64,000 bases of DNA from UBA11606 sp965243715 (GTDB lineage: Bacteria > Actinomycetota > Acidimicrobiia > Acidimicrobiales > Aldehydirespiratoraceae): NCBI GenBank assembly GCA_965243715.1, contig CBDEVU010000009.1:434001-498000 (forward strand), in the 5' to 3' direction. The translations under genes were made by a program, and so were the position numbers. The notes under the pieces are model-generated. The model was not told the DNA's origin and ran no database searches. It was given only the letters and a program-made list of their open reading frames with translations. Numbering within the stretch: the stretch's first letter is position 1; each line of letters opens with the position of its first letter. Shown here piece after piece: positions 51,157 through 60,297 of this stretch.

Positions 51157-52755
51157 TTGCTGGACGAAACCATCGGGGCCAACCTTGCCCGTACCGTTGC
51201 CGCGTTCGCCGATCGAGACGCCCTGATCTCCGTTGAACAAGGACTGCGTTACACCTACGCCGAGTTCGCCGCGGAGGTCGAAAAAGTAGGGTGCGGACTT
51301 ATGGCCCGTGGCGTAGAAGCCGGGGACAGGGTCGGGATCTGGAGTCCGAACTACGCCGAGTGGGTAGTTCTGCAGTATGCGACCGCTGACATTGGCGCGG
51401 TGTTGGTGACGATCAACCCCGCCTATCGGGTCTCCGAACTCGAATACGTCCTCAACCAGGCGAATGTGACCCTCTTGGTCTCGGCGGAGTCGTTCAGCGA
51501 GAGTAACTACCGCGAGATGATCGAGGCGGTCTGGGCCAACGTCGCAACCTCAAGCGTCGTGTACCTCCATACCACCGGTTGGCAACAACTCCTCGATATC
51601 GGCCTCGACATCACCAATGAGGCGATCGAGGCACGTCGCGCCCAGTTGCGGTCCGACGATCCGATCAATATCCAGTACACAAGCGGCACGACCGGCTTCC
51701 CTAAAGGGGCCACGCTCAGCCACCGAAACATCTTGAACAACGGGTTCTTTGTCGGTGAAGCGTGTGGCTACACCGAACACGACCGTGTCTGCATTCCGGT
51801 CCCTTTCTATCACTGCTTTGGAATGGTCCTCGGTAATCTGGCCTGTACCACCCACGGCGCGTGCATGGTCATCCCCGCGGCCGGATTTAACGCCGCGGCG
51901 ACGCTTCGGGCTTGTGCCGAGGAGGCTTGCACCAGCCTTTACGGAGTGCCGACCATGTTCATTGCGGAACTAGCCGAACCAGACCTAGACGACTATGACC
52001 TCAAATCCTTGCGGACAGGAATCATGGCCGGATCACCCTGCCCGACCGAGGTGATGAAGCAGGTCGTCGAACGTATGAATATGGCCGAGGTGACCATCGC
52101 CTACGGCATGACCGAAACCTCACCTGTTTCCACCCAGACGTCGGCCACGGATTCACTCGACAAGCGGGTCTCGACGGTTGGGCGAGTACACCCCCACGTT
52201 GAGATCCGAATCGTCGACCCCGGAACCGGCGAAACCGTGCCGCGGGGGGAGGGCGGTGAGTTCTTGACCCGCGGGTACTCCGTGATGCTGGGCTATTGGG
52301 ACGCCGACGACCGTACCGCCGAAGCGATCGACGAGGACGGTTGGATGCATACCGGCGACCTTGCAATCATGGACAACGACGGCTACGTCAATATCGTGGG
52401 CCGCATCAAGGACATGATTATCCGCGGCGGCGAGAACATCTACCCCCGCGAGATTGAGGAGTTCCTCTACACCCACCCCGATATCGTCGAGGTCCAAGCA
52501 ATCGGTGTGCCCGACAGTAGGTACGGTGAGCAGGTGGCGGCGTGGATTCAGTTGCGGGAGGGTGCCGCGATCACCGACGAGGCCATCAAGGACTTCTGCC
52601 GCGGTCAGATCGCCCATTATAAAGTGCCACGCTACGTGATGTTTGTTGACGAGTTCCCGATGACCATCACCGGCAAGATCCAAAAGTACGTGATGCGCCA
52701 GAAGTCGATCGAACACCTAGGCCTAGAAGACGCCGCTGGCATCACCAACGCCTAG
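51157..52755 (+). CDS. fadD: fatty-acyl-CoA synthetase (AMP-binding), 5' end disturbed
   Basis: 532 residues if started at TTG 51157. ANL superfamily: P-loop YTSGTTGFPKGATLSHRN, YGMTETSPVS, GWMHTGDLAIMDNDGYVNIV and RIKDMIIRGGENIYPREIE, then the C-terminal catalytic Lys in ITGKIQKYVMR. Activates fatty acids with ATP and CoA. In the same frame before TTG the codons read K-A-A-G-P-T-E-T-P, the natural N-terminus of this family, so true translation probably began further upstream; but a TAA at 51121 closes the frame. ATG 51080 is out of frame by one base. Confidence 0.92.
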   Translation: MLDETIGANLARTVAAFADRDALISVEQGLRYTYAEFAAEVEKVGCGLMARGVEAGDRVGIWSPNYAEWVVLQYATADIGAVLVTINPAYRVSELEYVLNQANVTLLVSAESFSESNYREMIEAVWANVATSSVVYLHTTGWQQLLDIGLDITNEAIEARRAQLRSDDPINIQYTSGTTGFPKGATLSHRNILNNGFFVGEACGYTEHDRVCIPVPFYHCFGMVLGNLACTTHGACMVIPAAGFNAAATLRACAEEACTSLYGVPTMFIAELAEPDLDDYDLKSLRTGIMAGSPCPTEVMKQVVERMNMAEVTIAYGMTETSPVSTQTSATDSLDKRVSTVGRVHPHVEIRIVDPGTGETVPRGEGGEFLTRGYSVMLGYWDADDRTAEAIDEDGWMHTGDLAIMDNDGYVNIVGRIKDMIIRGGENIYPREIEEFLYTHPDIVEVQAIGVPDSRYGEQVAAWIQLREGAAITDEAIKDFCRGQIAHYKVPRYVMFVDEFPMTITGKIQKYVMRQKSIEHLGLEDAAGITNA

Positions 52756-53156
52756 GTCTCTGCTTGGAGTTGCGCAAGCGCGGAGTCGATGGCGAGGTGC
52801 GTGGCGCCGAACGCAATTGCCTCAGGACCTAGCACGGTAGTGCTGATCTGAAGGTGCTCGGTGGCGAGGGGCAGGGCGTTCTCGTGGATCGCGGTGCGGA
52901 GACTGGCGGTGAGAGGGCCATAGGATGACATAACCCCACCTAGTGTGAGTTTGGCTGGGTTGAAGAAGTCCACGAAGCGAGCTAACGCTTCGCCAATTGC
53001 TCGCCCGGCGGTTCGGAGGTCGCTTTGCGCTTCGCGCGATCCGGCGATGGCGAGGGCAACGAGTTCCGCGGGGTCATCAATCGCTTCGCCCCTTGCTTGT
53101 GCCCGTCTGACTAGGGCCGCCCCACTCGCTCGAGACATCCCCGCAGCCGATCCCAC
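52752..53156 (-). pseudogene. ROK-family protein, C-terminal fragment
   Basis: 134 codons with the C-terminal half of a ROK (NagC/XylR/sugar kinase) protein: GAALVRRAQARGEAIDDPAE, GRAIGEALARFVDFFNPAKL (the GxALxxxVxxxNPxxI motif) and LTLGGVMSSYGPL. The N-terminal sugar-kinase lobe, the DxGxT loop and the zinc motif are missing. Its missing middle lies on the opposite strand beyond the asparaginase gene. Convergent with fadD (CTAG overlap). Confidence 0.75.
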
Positions 53157-53330
53157 GGGCGGGTACTCGCCTCGTTCACTGGCAGTCTGGTTCAGACGTA
53201 TCTTGTAGTTGCGGTGCTTTACTTCATTCCCACATCCTTGCTTTCGCTATCCGCTCGGCGGCTCAAAGCCCGCGTTGATAGTCGGATTGCTGGCGGGGAT
53301 TCTGGTTCTGTTATGGCCGCGGGATAGTTG

Positions 53331-54302
53331 ATGTCACCCGTCAGACACAACTTGGCGGGGGAGTTAGCGTTCCTGACTCGTGGCGGACAGGTCGAGAGCG
53401 TGCATTTAGGGCACGCCTGCGTAGTCACCGCGGGCGGTGAGTTGCTGGACGAGATTGGCGATAGCGCAACCGTCGTCTTAGCTCGGTCCACTATCAAGCC
53501 CGCTCAGGCGTCGGCGTCGATGCAGTGTGGGGCGGACCTGTCGGCCACTGAACTAGCAATCGCCGCGGCCAGCCACACCGGTGAAGTGCGCCATCAAGAG
53601 TTAGTTAGCCAGATCCTCGACCGCAACGGCTTGTCCCCCGAGGACCTGCAATGTCCGGCCGACTGGCCCGAAGATGAGGCGACACGCGAACAGCAAAAAC
53701 GTGACGGAGTATCGAAAACACGACTGGCGATGAACTGCTCCGGCAAACACGCCGCCATGCTCGCCGCGGCGCAGTCAAACGGGTGGTGTGTGGACAACTA
53801 TCTTGAGGTCGACCATCCGGTCCAGCGAGTGGTTATGGAGACGCTCTCGGAGTTGTCGGGCGAGACGATAGAGACGGTCTCCATTGATGGATGTGGGGCG
53901 CCCGCGCCAGCGCTTTCGGTCCGTGGCCTCGCCACCATGGCGGCGCGACTCGGCCGTTCCTCTCCCGTCGCGACCGCCATGCGCCTTCATCCATGGGCAG
54001 TTGGTGGGACGGGGCAGATCAACTCAACGGTTATGGAAATGCTGCCGGGAGTGATAGCGAAGGGCGGCGCAGAAGGTGTCTTCGTTCTAGGTACCGAGTC
54101 CGGTTTCGGCGTCGCGATCAAGGTCATCGATGGCTCACCGAGAGCGACCACGTTCGTGGCTCTCCACTTACTGGGTCGCTTCGGCGTTGACGTCGAATCG
54201 GTGCTGGCGGCCACGAGGATCTCGATTTTAGGTGGGGGTAAGGAAGTAGGAACCCTCGAAATCGGCGCCGACATAGCTCAAGGTCAAGTGCGGTGCTCCT
54301 GA
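53331..54302 (+). CDS. asparaginase (PF06089, asparaginase II family)
   Basis: 323 residues. ARSTIKPAQASASMQCGADL, ASHTGEVRHQELVSQIL, LQCPADWPEDEATREQ, RLAMNCSGKHAAMLAAAQSN and VSIDGCGAPAPALSVRGLAT, HPWAVGGTGQINS are the conserved blocks of this thiol-type L-asparaginase (active-site Cys in the GCGAP loop). Hydrolyses asparagine to aspartate. The last 12 residues (IGADIAQGQVRCS) do not look like the family and resemble the start of a ROK domain, so the gene may be joined to the adjacent ROK piece. ATG follows a TTG in frame. Confidence 0.87.
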   Translation: MSPVRHNLAGELAFLTRGGQVESVHLGHACVVTAGGELLDEIGDSATVVLARSTIKPAQASASMQCGADLSATELAIAAASHTGEVRHQELVSQILDRNGLSPEDLQCPADWPEDEATREQQKRDGVSKTRLAMNCSGKHAAMLAAAQSNGWCVDNYLEVDHPVQRVVMETLSELSGETIETVSIDGCGAPAPALSVRGLATMAARLGRSSPVATAMRLHPWAVGGTGQINSTVMEMLPGVIAKGGAEGVFVLGTESGFGVAIKVIDGSPRATTFVALHLLGRFGVDVESVLAATRISILGGGKEVGTLEIGADIAQGQVRCS

Positions 54303-54583
54303 TGGCGCAGGTCGAAGTTGCAGTCGAGGACCTTGCCGGGGCGCGGGACAACCGTCTGTTCAGTAGGCGGACGCAGCCCGACCGGCGAGAAGTAGCGCTC
54401 TTGGTGTGGCGCGCCGGAAACCGAAGAGATTTACAGATTCCGGTGAAGGTAATCAACGATGGCCAGGCGGCCGCGCTCGCTGAAGGGATGCTCCAAAGAG
54501 CGACCGTGGTTAGCGATATCTTTGTGGTGGTCATCGGTACCGGAATCGCTGGTGCTCATCTCGTCGACGGAATCGTACGGTGA
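54302..54583 (+). pseudogene. ROK-family protein, N-terminal/central fragment
   Basis: 93 codons. VEVAVEDLAGARDNRLFSRR resembles the first strands of a ROK lobe; IPVKVINDGQAAALAEGMLQ is the VENDxxAxAxGE block; IFVVVIGTGIAGAHLVDGI is the GTGIGxG block. Segments between are missing, and after the TGA the other frames still show EARIAG and a CPDRNGC Cys pattern, so the gene is decaying. The other half of a ROK protein lies at 52752-53156 in reverse orientation. Confidence 0.72.
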
Positions 54584-54637
54584 AGCACGAATCGCCGGGT
54601 TGTCCTGACCGCAATGGGTGTCGTCGAGAGAAGGTTT

Positions 54638-54669
54638 CCCCCTCCGACACGTTTCCGGTTCGGAGGGGG
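54638..54669. terminator. GC-rich hairpin, probable terminator
   Basis: CCCCCTCCGA / TCGGAGGGGG, a perfect 10-bp stem with a 12-base loop, between the ROK fragment (plus) and the end of the vWA gene (minus, stop at 54690). No U-run on either side. Acts probably for the vWA gene. Confidence 0.5.
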
Positions 54670-54689
54670 GACCTTGGGGGAAGGGCTGC

Positions 54690-55535
54690 TCAGCTTTGTT
54701 CGTTGCGTCGTCTCTCTTCGTAAGCCCGGCGCAGTTCTTCTTGCTGGCGGTATTCTTCTTCGGCCTCTTTGCGATCCCCGTAGAAGAGATCTCGGCTCTG
54801 GCGCCTTCCTCTGCGGTCCGCTTCGCGGTGTTCTGCCGTCGCCCGTGACATGGATCTGAATGACTCGCTGACGCCTCGCGAGGAGGAACTGTAGTTCTGG
54901 ATGTTGCCGTCGTCGATGCCCATACCGCCGCCCGCGAGATAGGCATCTTGGTTGGCTCCCATGAACACGAACGTCCAGTTTTGATCTTCTTTATCCTTGC
55001 GGGTCTGGATCATCTCGAACACCTGCTCGTTGTCGAAGGTGTGGCTGGAGTTTTCGTAGCCGTCGGTGAACACGAGGATGAGTTGGTCTTCGAGCGGTTG
55101 ATTCTCGCCCGCCCGCAGTTGGATCCGGTCATCCGCGTGTTGGATCAGTTGGCCGATGGCGTCGTAGAGGGGAGTTCCCCCTCGTGGCTGGTAGACGTCG
55201 CTGGTGAGCGGCGGGACTTCGCTGATGGGGAAATTGTCCACGAAGATCTCGAACGGGTTTTGAGTGTCGAACTGAACGGCGGTGAGGTGGGCCTCGCCTG
55301 GCTTGGCGGCCTGTTCGGTGAGGAACTCGTTGAACCCGCCGATCACGTCTTTGGCCAAAGAGCCCATCGATCCGGATCGGTCGAGCAGAAACCAGATCTT
55401 GACTGGTTCGGTGTCGGGATTGGTGTTGAGAGCATCGATCGCCGCCTTGATTGTGGACGTGTCAATGGTGTCGGGGGCGTAGGAGAGCAGTGCTTGGAGT
55501 GTTTCGAGGTAGGTCTCGGGGTTGATGGTATTCAT
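54690..55535 (-). CDS. von Willebrand factor type A domain protein
   Basis: 281 residues. WFLLDRSGSMGSL is the MIDAS metal-ion motif DxSxS of a vWA domain, with the supporting Thr in PRGGTPLYDAIG and Asp in LVFTDGYENSS. A C-terminal 70-residue tail is Ser- then Arg/Glu-rich (RKEAEEEYRQQEELRRAYEE), predicted coiled coil. No signal peptide, so cytosolic. Start taken as ATG 55535 (MNTINPETY); the longer frame start is out of the intergenic region. Function unknown; vWA proteins bind partners or scaffold complexes. Confidence 0.82.
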   Translation of the reverse strand: MNTINPETYLETLQALLSYAPDTIDTSTIKAAIDALNTNPDTEPVKIWFLLDRSGSMGSLAKDVIGGFNEFLTEQAAKPGEAHLTAVQFDTQNPFEIFVDNFPISEVPPLTSDVYQPRGGTPLYDAIGQLIQHADDRIQLRAGENQPLEDQLILVFTDGYENSSHTFDNEQVFEMIQTRKDKEDQNWTFVFMGANQDAYLAGGGMGIDDGNIQNYSSSSRGVSESFRSMSRATAEHREADRRGRRQSRDLFYGDRKEAEEEYRQQEELRRAYEERRRNEQS

Positions 55536-55667
55536 GGGCAGGGCCTTACTTGATGGGGGGGTAAAATTCGCTGATTTGAGCAGCATCTCTAACTTAGCGA
55601 TGGGGTGTGACATTCTCGTCCCTCGCTAGGGTGAGGGCTGGGATCCAAGCCGCAAGGAGTCGACGAA

Positions 55668-56705
55668 TTGCTGGGAGATAAGGGGCCATCACAGGTGGCT
55701 AGGTCAGCAACTCCAGTGCCGGAGTCGCTGGGTTGGGCGGTGTTGGAGGACACCCCGAATCTTGTCTGGCTGGTAGACGGCTCCGGCGACATCTTGTGGT
55801 CAAACCGCGCTGCTGCAGCCTATCTATCGGGGGAGTCGGCTTCGGCCGAGGTGAATATGTTCGTGATGCTGCCGCCGGACAAGGCGCAGCACCGGCGGTT
55901 GATGCTGAACGCCGTACGGCGAACAGGGGAACCGGTGGAGTTCGTTGATCATCACGGCAACTGGTGGGATATCAGTGTCCGCGTGACCTCGATTCCCAAT
56001 GTTTTTGTATTCTGGCAGCGCAACGTGGATCGCCGGGTGGTTGCCGAAGAGGACTTGCGGCGGTCGTTGTCGCGGGCAGTCACCATTCAAGAAGATGAGC
56101 GCCGGCGGATTTCCCGCGACCTCCACGACGAGACTGGTCAAGCGCTTACCGGATTGTTGCTCGAACTTCGCGAACTGTCACGACGGTTGGAGGGATCGGA
56201 ACTGCGCGATCGATCCGATCGAGCGGCAGAAATGGCGGCTACTTTGATGCGCCAAATGCGCACCGTCTTACACCAACTGAACCCGCCGTCGTTAAAGTCA
56301 AGATCGCTTGAAGCGGCCCTAGGCGAATACTGCGCGTTGTTCAAGGAACGGACCGATATCCGGCTGATTTTCGAAGCGGTGGCACCCCCTCACCGCCTCG
56401 CCGACGACCAGTCCACCACTCTCTATCGACTTCTCCAAGAAGCCTTGACGAACGTGGCGCGGCATGCCGCGGCGTCAACGGTATGGGTCTCGCTCGCTGT
56501 TGATGACGATGAGGTGATCTTGTCGATCGAAGACGACGGCGTGGGATTCGAGGCTGAAGCGGTCGATGGGTCCGGCCTGCTAGGTATCCGTGAGCGATTC
56601 GCCATGCTCGACGGCCATATCGAGATCGAGACAACCCACGGTGGTGGTGTCCGCCTCGAGGGAGCGCTGCCATTGAAGTCGAGTCCCCGCCGCCCGCTAC
56701 CGTGA
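55668..56705 (+). CDS. sensor histidine kinase, NarL-type (HisKA_3), with PAS-like domain
   Basis: 345 residues. About 20-120: PAS-like input domain (NLVWLVDGSGDILWSNRAAA). DHp helix with phospho-acceptor His153 in RRRISRDLHDETGQALTGLL. HATPase_c: YRLLQEALTNVARHAAASTV (N box) and SIEDDGVGFE (G box), ending in GIRERFAMLDG. No transmembrane helix, so the signal is cytoplasmic. TTG start with AAGGAG 8 bases upstream (55654-55659). Coupled by GTGA to the response regulator. Confidence 0.9.
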   Translation: MLGDKGPSQVARSATPVPESLGWAVLEDTPNLVWLVDGSGDILWSNRAAAAYLSGESASAEVNMFVMLPPDKAQHRRLMLNAVRRTGEPVEFVDHHGNWWDISVRVTSIPNVFVFWQRNVDRRVVAEEDLRRSLSRAVTIQEDERRRISRDLHDETGQALTGLLLELRELSRRLEGSELRDRSDRAAEMAATLMRQMRTVLHQLNPPSLKSRSLEAALGEYCALFKERTDIRLIFEAVAPPHRLADDQSTTLYRLLQEALTNVARHAAASTVWVSLAVDDDEVILSIEDDGVGFEAEAVDGSGLLGIRERFAMLDGHIEIETTHGGGVRLEGALPLKSSPRRPLP

Positions 56706-57343
56706 TCCGGATTGCCGTCGTCGACGATCATCACGTGGTGCGGGAGGGCATCGCTCGCCTACTAAACGAACAGGAAGATTTCGAGGTCGTGGCCCAGGGC
56801 GAAGACGGTGGAGATGTCGAGGGCATCTTGAACGATTCGGCCCCGGATTTGCTGGTGTTGGACATGTCGATGCCAAGGATGGGGGGCGAAGAGGTGCTTG
56901 AACTTCTAGTGGGCCGAACCGACGCGCCCGCGATTGTTGTTCTCTCGATGCAAGATGACTCGGCGGCGGTTGAGCGATCCCTTGCACTCGGGGCCCGAGG
57001 TTACGTACTGAAACAAGCGGTCTCGGATGACCTAGTAGCGGCGGTACGGGCGACGAGTCGGGGAGGGGTCTACTTGTGTGCCGAGGTGGCGACGGCGTTT
57101 CGGGGAACCACAGCCGAACTTGATGAGCCTCTGGTTGATCGGCTATCACCCCGTGAGCGCCAAGTCGCCGAACTGATCGTCGAGGGGCTGTCAACGAAAC
57201 AAATCGCCGCCCAGTTCAATACGAGTTTGAAGACCGTGCAGAAACAACGTCAAGCGGCGATGCGAAAGTTCGATGTCCAGAACACCGCAAGTTTCGTTCG
57301 AAAGTGTATGGAGGTCGGTATTTCTGGGGTGAGCGACCCATGA
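56702..57343 (+). CDS. NarL/LuxR-type response regulator
   Basis: 213 residues. Receiver domain RIAVVDDHHVVREGIARLLN with acidic Asp8/Asp9, phosphorylation site Asp54 (LVLDMSMPRM) and Lys104 (YVLKQAV); C-terminal LuxR helix-turn-helix LSPRERQVAELIVEGLSTKQ and TVQKQRQAAMRKFDV. Its partner kinase overlaps upstream, and the downstream FGGY kinase ATG overlaps its stop (ATGA), so the regulator probably controls the sugar system that follows. Confidence 0.94.
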   Translation: MIRIAVVDDHHVVREGIARLLNEQEDFEVVAQGEDGGDVEGILNDSAPDLLVLDMSMPRMGGEEVLELLVGRTDAPAIVVLSMQDDSAAVERSLALGARGYVLKQAVSDDLVAAVRATSRGGVYLCAEVATAFRGTTAELDEPLVDRLSPRERQVAELIVEGLSTKQIAAQFNTSLKTVQKQRQAAMRKFDVQNTASFVRKCMEVGISGVSDP

Positions 57344-58824
57344 GCGTGTACCGATATGTGCTGGGCATCGACCAAGGCACCACGTACACCAAAGCAGTTG
57401 TCGTGGATAATACCGGCGTTCCCGTCGCTCGGTCGCAAGGCCATGTCCCGCGCTATTTTCCCCGTCGGGGCTGGGTTGAGCAGGACGCCAATGAGATCTG
57501 GTCGACCAGTCTTGATGTCGTACGCGACGCCCTCGCTAACGCCCGAGTTTCGACCAGCCAACTCGAAGCGGTTGGCGTTTGTGCCCAGATGGGCACGGCC
57601 GTGGTGTGGAATCGTTCCGACCTCAAACCGGTTGGTCGAGCGGTGAGTTGGCAAGACACCCGCACCCGAGCATTGTGCGACTTGCTCAACGCCACAAGGT
57701 CAGATTCGGTGGGGGCGATGCTTGCCAGTCCGTTCGTGACGAACGCCACGGGACCAAAAATCAAATGGCTGCTCGATAATGATTTCGGAGTGCAGTCGGG
57801 GGTGGCGCAGGGCAACGTTGTGGCCGGACCAGTCAGTAGCTGGTTACTGGCGAACCTTTCCGGATCGAGGATCTTCTCCGCTGACTACGCGAGTGCGGCT
57901 ACGACGCAACTCGTTGACCTACGCACGTTGACCTACCACGACGAGTTGTTGTCGCTGCTTGAGACCCCGCGCTCCATCCTGCCTGAGGTCAGATCATCTG
58001 GTGACATTTATGGTGTCACCTCACCCGATGTCTTGGACGAGGAGATCCCGATCGCCAGTGTTCTCGGGGATATCCCGTCCGCGGCGTTAGGCACGGGATC
58101 GACCGGTGTGGGGGATGCCACGCTGTCGCTGGGTACCGGTGCATTTTTGCTGATTAATAGTGGCGACATCTGCGGCGGGCCAGGGATACTGCCCCTGGTT
58201 GTCGATGCCGATGGATTTGACGTCGTATACGGGGCTTTGGCCAGCGCCAACGTTTCGGGGGCGGCGATTGAGTGGCTTCAGACGGGTATGGGTCTGATCG
58301 CCGATCCGACAGAAGTTGACGGCATTGCTTCCCAGGTCACCGACAGCGCAGGCGTCTTTTTTGTGCCTGCCTTTGCTGGCCTGGCGTTACCGCCGGATCC
58401 TTTCGCGACGGGATTGCTGATTGGATTGGGCCAAGAAGTGACAAGGGCCAACGTAGTGAGAGCGGTGCTCGACGGTATGGCGTTTCAGGTCCGTGACATG
58501 CTCAAGGGCTGTGAATCCGCCTACGGTAACTCGATCAAGAAGCTGACCGTCACGGGAGGTGCTTCTAATAGCGACGTGTTGATGCAGATTCTCTCGGACA
58601 CGCTCGGGTTACCCTTGGAACGCCCCATGAGTACCGATTCGGCAGCTATCGGTGCCGCGTTTCGAGCGGGAGTGGGGGTTGGCTTCTGGGGGTCACTCGA
58701 CGAAGTGATCGGCGCTTACGCATCGCCGACTCGGTTCGAGCCGCGAACGTCGATTGATCGACGAGAGGCTAGTTACGCGAACTGGCAACGAGCTATCGAA
58801 CGCGCTCGTCACTGGGAGACCTAG
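57340..58824 (+). CDS. FGGY-family carbohydrate kinase
   Basis: 494 residues. VLGIDQGTTYTKAVVVDNTG is the phosphate-1 loop, GWVEQDANEIWSTSLDVVRD, SWQDTRTRALCDLL, and KKLTVTGGASNSDVLMQILS is the FGGY signature 2. The site around SLGTGAFLLINSG is similar to glycerol kinase, but the GDQQAALFG stretch is replaced by SAALGTGSTGVGDA, so substrate is likely not glycerol; a pentulose or hexulose is more plausible with the adjacent ribose-type ABC importer. ATG overlaps the regulator stop. Confidence 0.88.
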   Translation: MSVYRYVLGIDQGTTYTKAVVVDNTGVPVARSQGHVPRYFPRRGWVEQDANEIWSTSLDVVRDALANARVSTSQLEAVGVCAQMGTAVVWNRSDLKPVGRAVSWQDTRTRALCDLLNATRSDSVGAMLASPFVTNATGPKIKWLLDNDFGVQSGVAQGNVVAGPVSSWLLANLSGSRIFSADYASAATTQLVDLRTLTYHDELLSLLETPRSILPEVRSSGDIYGVTSPDVLDEEIPIASVLGDIPSAALGTGSTGVGDATLSLGTGAFLLINSGDICGGPGILPLVVDADGFDVVYGALASANVSGAAIEWLQTGMGLIADPTEVDGIASQVTDSAGVFFVPAFAGLALPPDPFATGLLIGLGQEVTRANVVRAVLDGMAFQVRDMLKGCESAYGNSIKKLTVTGGASNSDVLMQILSDTLGLPLERPMSTDSAAIGAAFRAGVGVGFWGSLDEVIGAYASPTRFEPRTSIDRREASYANWQRAIERARHWET

Positions 58825-58830
58825 CGGTAG

Positions 58831-58852
58831 GGACCGCCGTCGCCCGCGGTCC
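58831..58852 (+). terminator. hairpin after the sugar kinase gene
   Basis: GGACCGC / GCGGTCC, perfect 7-bp stem with an 8-base loop, 7 bases after the kinase stop. Lacks a U-run. It may separate the kinase transcript from the transporter operon. Confidence 0.5.
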
Positions 58853-58870
58853 TAGGCCATGGGAGGCGTA

Positions 58871-58884
58871 CTACTCAGGAGTAG
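58871..58884 (+). promoter_or_regulatory. palindrome CTACTC-AG-GAGTAG, candidate operator
   Basis: A 6-bp inverted repeat with a 2-base centre in the 171-base gap before the ABC transporter gene. A second inverted repeat, GTGGCC-CCTTT-GGCCAC at 58962-58978, lies just upstream of the ribosome-binding site. Either could be a binding site for the adjacent regulator or an RNA hairpin; the -35/-10 boxes are not clear. Confidence 0.35.
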
Positions 58885-58995
58885 GTGGGTGGGGGTAATA
58901 CCCGATTGTTAGCCGCCTCGTTGCTTTCTAGGATTTTAGGAACGTGTCGCCGCACAAGCCAGTGGCCCCTTTGGCCACAGTATGAAGGGAAAGCT

Positions 58996-60222
58996 ATGAG
59001 CCGGACTGTATTTGGGGGAACTGTACCTGGGAGAAGAGCCACCATAAAGCGATTACTTGCGCTCTTGTTTGCGGTTTCGTTGATTGCCGCGGCGTGTGGT
59101 GGCGACGACGACAAAGATACGACCTCCGCGGAGGACGAAACGGCGGCTAGCGAGTCCGCACCAGAGTCCGCCGAACCAGAAGAGGTCGCTGAGTCCCAAG
59201 GTGCGCCCGGGGGCGGAGATCAATCTGATCCCATCGTTCAGATTGCGGGAGCGCTTCCCGATCCGACCGATGGCGTCGTAGCCGCCGGCTTGTTCGAAAC
59301 GCCCGGACCGTGGACGATTGGGATGAGCCACTTCGGGGTGAACGCCAACACTTGGACAGTGCAGGTTGAGGCCGAAACGCGTGCCGCGGTGACCGCCAAC
59401 TCTAATATCGAAAACTTCATCTTCTTGGACGCCAATCTCGATCAGGCCAAGCAGGTGGCCGATATTGAGGACTTGATCGCTCAGGGAGTCGATGCGATCA
59501 TCGTCATGCCATTGACCCCGACATCGGCCGATTCTGGTATCGAGGCAGCTAAAGCGGCGGGTATTCCGGTCGTGTTGCATACGGGTCGGGTTGAGACGGA
59601 AGACTGGACGGTTCAGTTGCAGGGTGGGGCGGAGAACTTTGGTCGGGTCATGGGCCAATTCCTCGTCGATCAAATCGGCGACGAGGGAAAGATCTGGGTT
59701 CTTCGGGGACTCAACGGCCACCCCGAGGACATCAACCGCTACAACGGACTTCTGGAGACGTTGCAGGGCACGAACATCACCATCTCATCTGAGTTTCACG
59801 GCGACTGGCAGTACGACACGTCAAAGCCCATCTGTGAGCAACTGGTGATCGACGATCCCGATCCCGACGGTATCTGGTACTCGGGAGCGGACATGGCTCG
59901 TGCGTGTATCGACGTTCTGAACGAGTTCGGGGTCAACCTTCCGCCCATGAGCGGCGAAGGTAACAACGGCTTCTTCAAGCAGGCGATCGAGAACAACCTC
60001 AACACCATCTCCGCGGTCTACTCACCCGCCCAAGGAGCGGCGGGCGTGCGCCTCGCGGTGGCGCTGTTAGAAGGCGAAGAACTCGCTCGGACTTACGCCT
60101 ATGAGCCACCCGGCGACCTCCTGAACGGAATCAAGGCCCAGGTTCGTGATGATCTGAGCGACAACGTATGGTGGCCATCAGAGTTGAGCGAAGCACAGCT
60201 ACAAGAACTCTACGGTAACTAG
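58996..60222 (+). CDS. sugar ABC transporter substrate-binding lipoprotein (RbsB-like)
   Basis: 408 residues. Signal peptide with lipobox (VSLIAAACGG) after a basic N-terminus; an Asp/Glu/Ser-rich linker (about 35-75); then a periplasmic-binding-protein type 1 fold with IEDLIAQGVDAIIVMPLTPT and TSADSGIEAAKAAGIPVVLH, the ribose/galactose-type pattern. GAAGGGA upstream of ATG 58996. First gene of a four-gene importer; ligand unknown. Confidence 0.92.
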   Translation: MSRTVFGGTVPGRRATIKRLLALLFAVSLIAAACGGDDDKDTTSAEDETAASESAPESAEPEEVAESQGAPGGGDQSDPIVQIAGALPDPTDGVVAAGLFETPGPWTIGMSHFGVNANTWTVQVEAETRAAVTANSNIENFIFLDANLDQAKQVADIEDLIAQGVDAIIVMPLTPTSADSGIEAAKAAGIPVVLHTGRVETEDWTVQLQGGAENFGRVMGQFLVDQIGDEGKIWVLRGLNGHPEDINRYNGLLETLQGTNITISSEFHGDWQYDTSKPICEQLVIDDPDPDGIWYSGADMARACIDVLNEFGVNLPPMSGEGNNGFFKQAIENNLNTISAVYSPAQGAAGVRLAVALLEGEELARTYAYEPPGDLLNGIKAQVRDDLSDNVWWPSELSEAQLQELYGN

Positions 60223-60297
60223 TATATCAAGCCGGACACTGGGGGCCGGTTCCCTCGGCGACGGGGCGACCCTAAGAGAAGGGAGGGTAGAAGCGAA

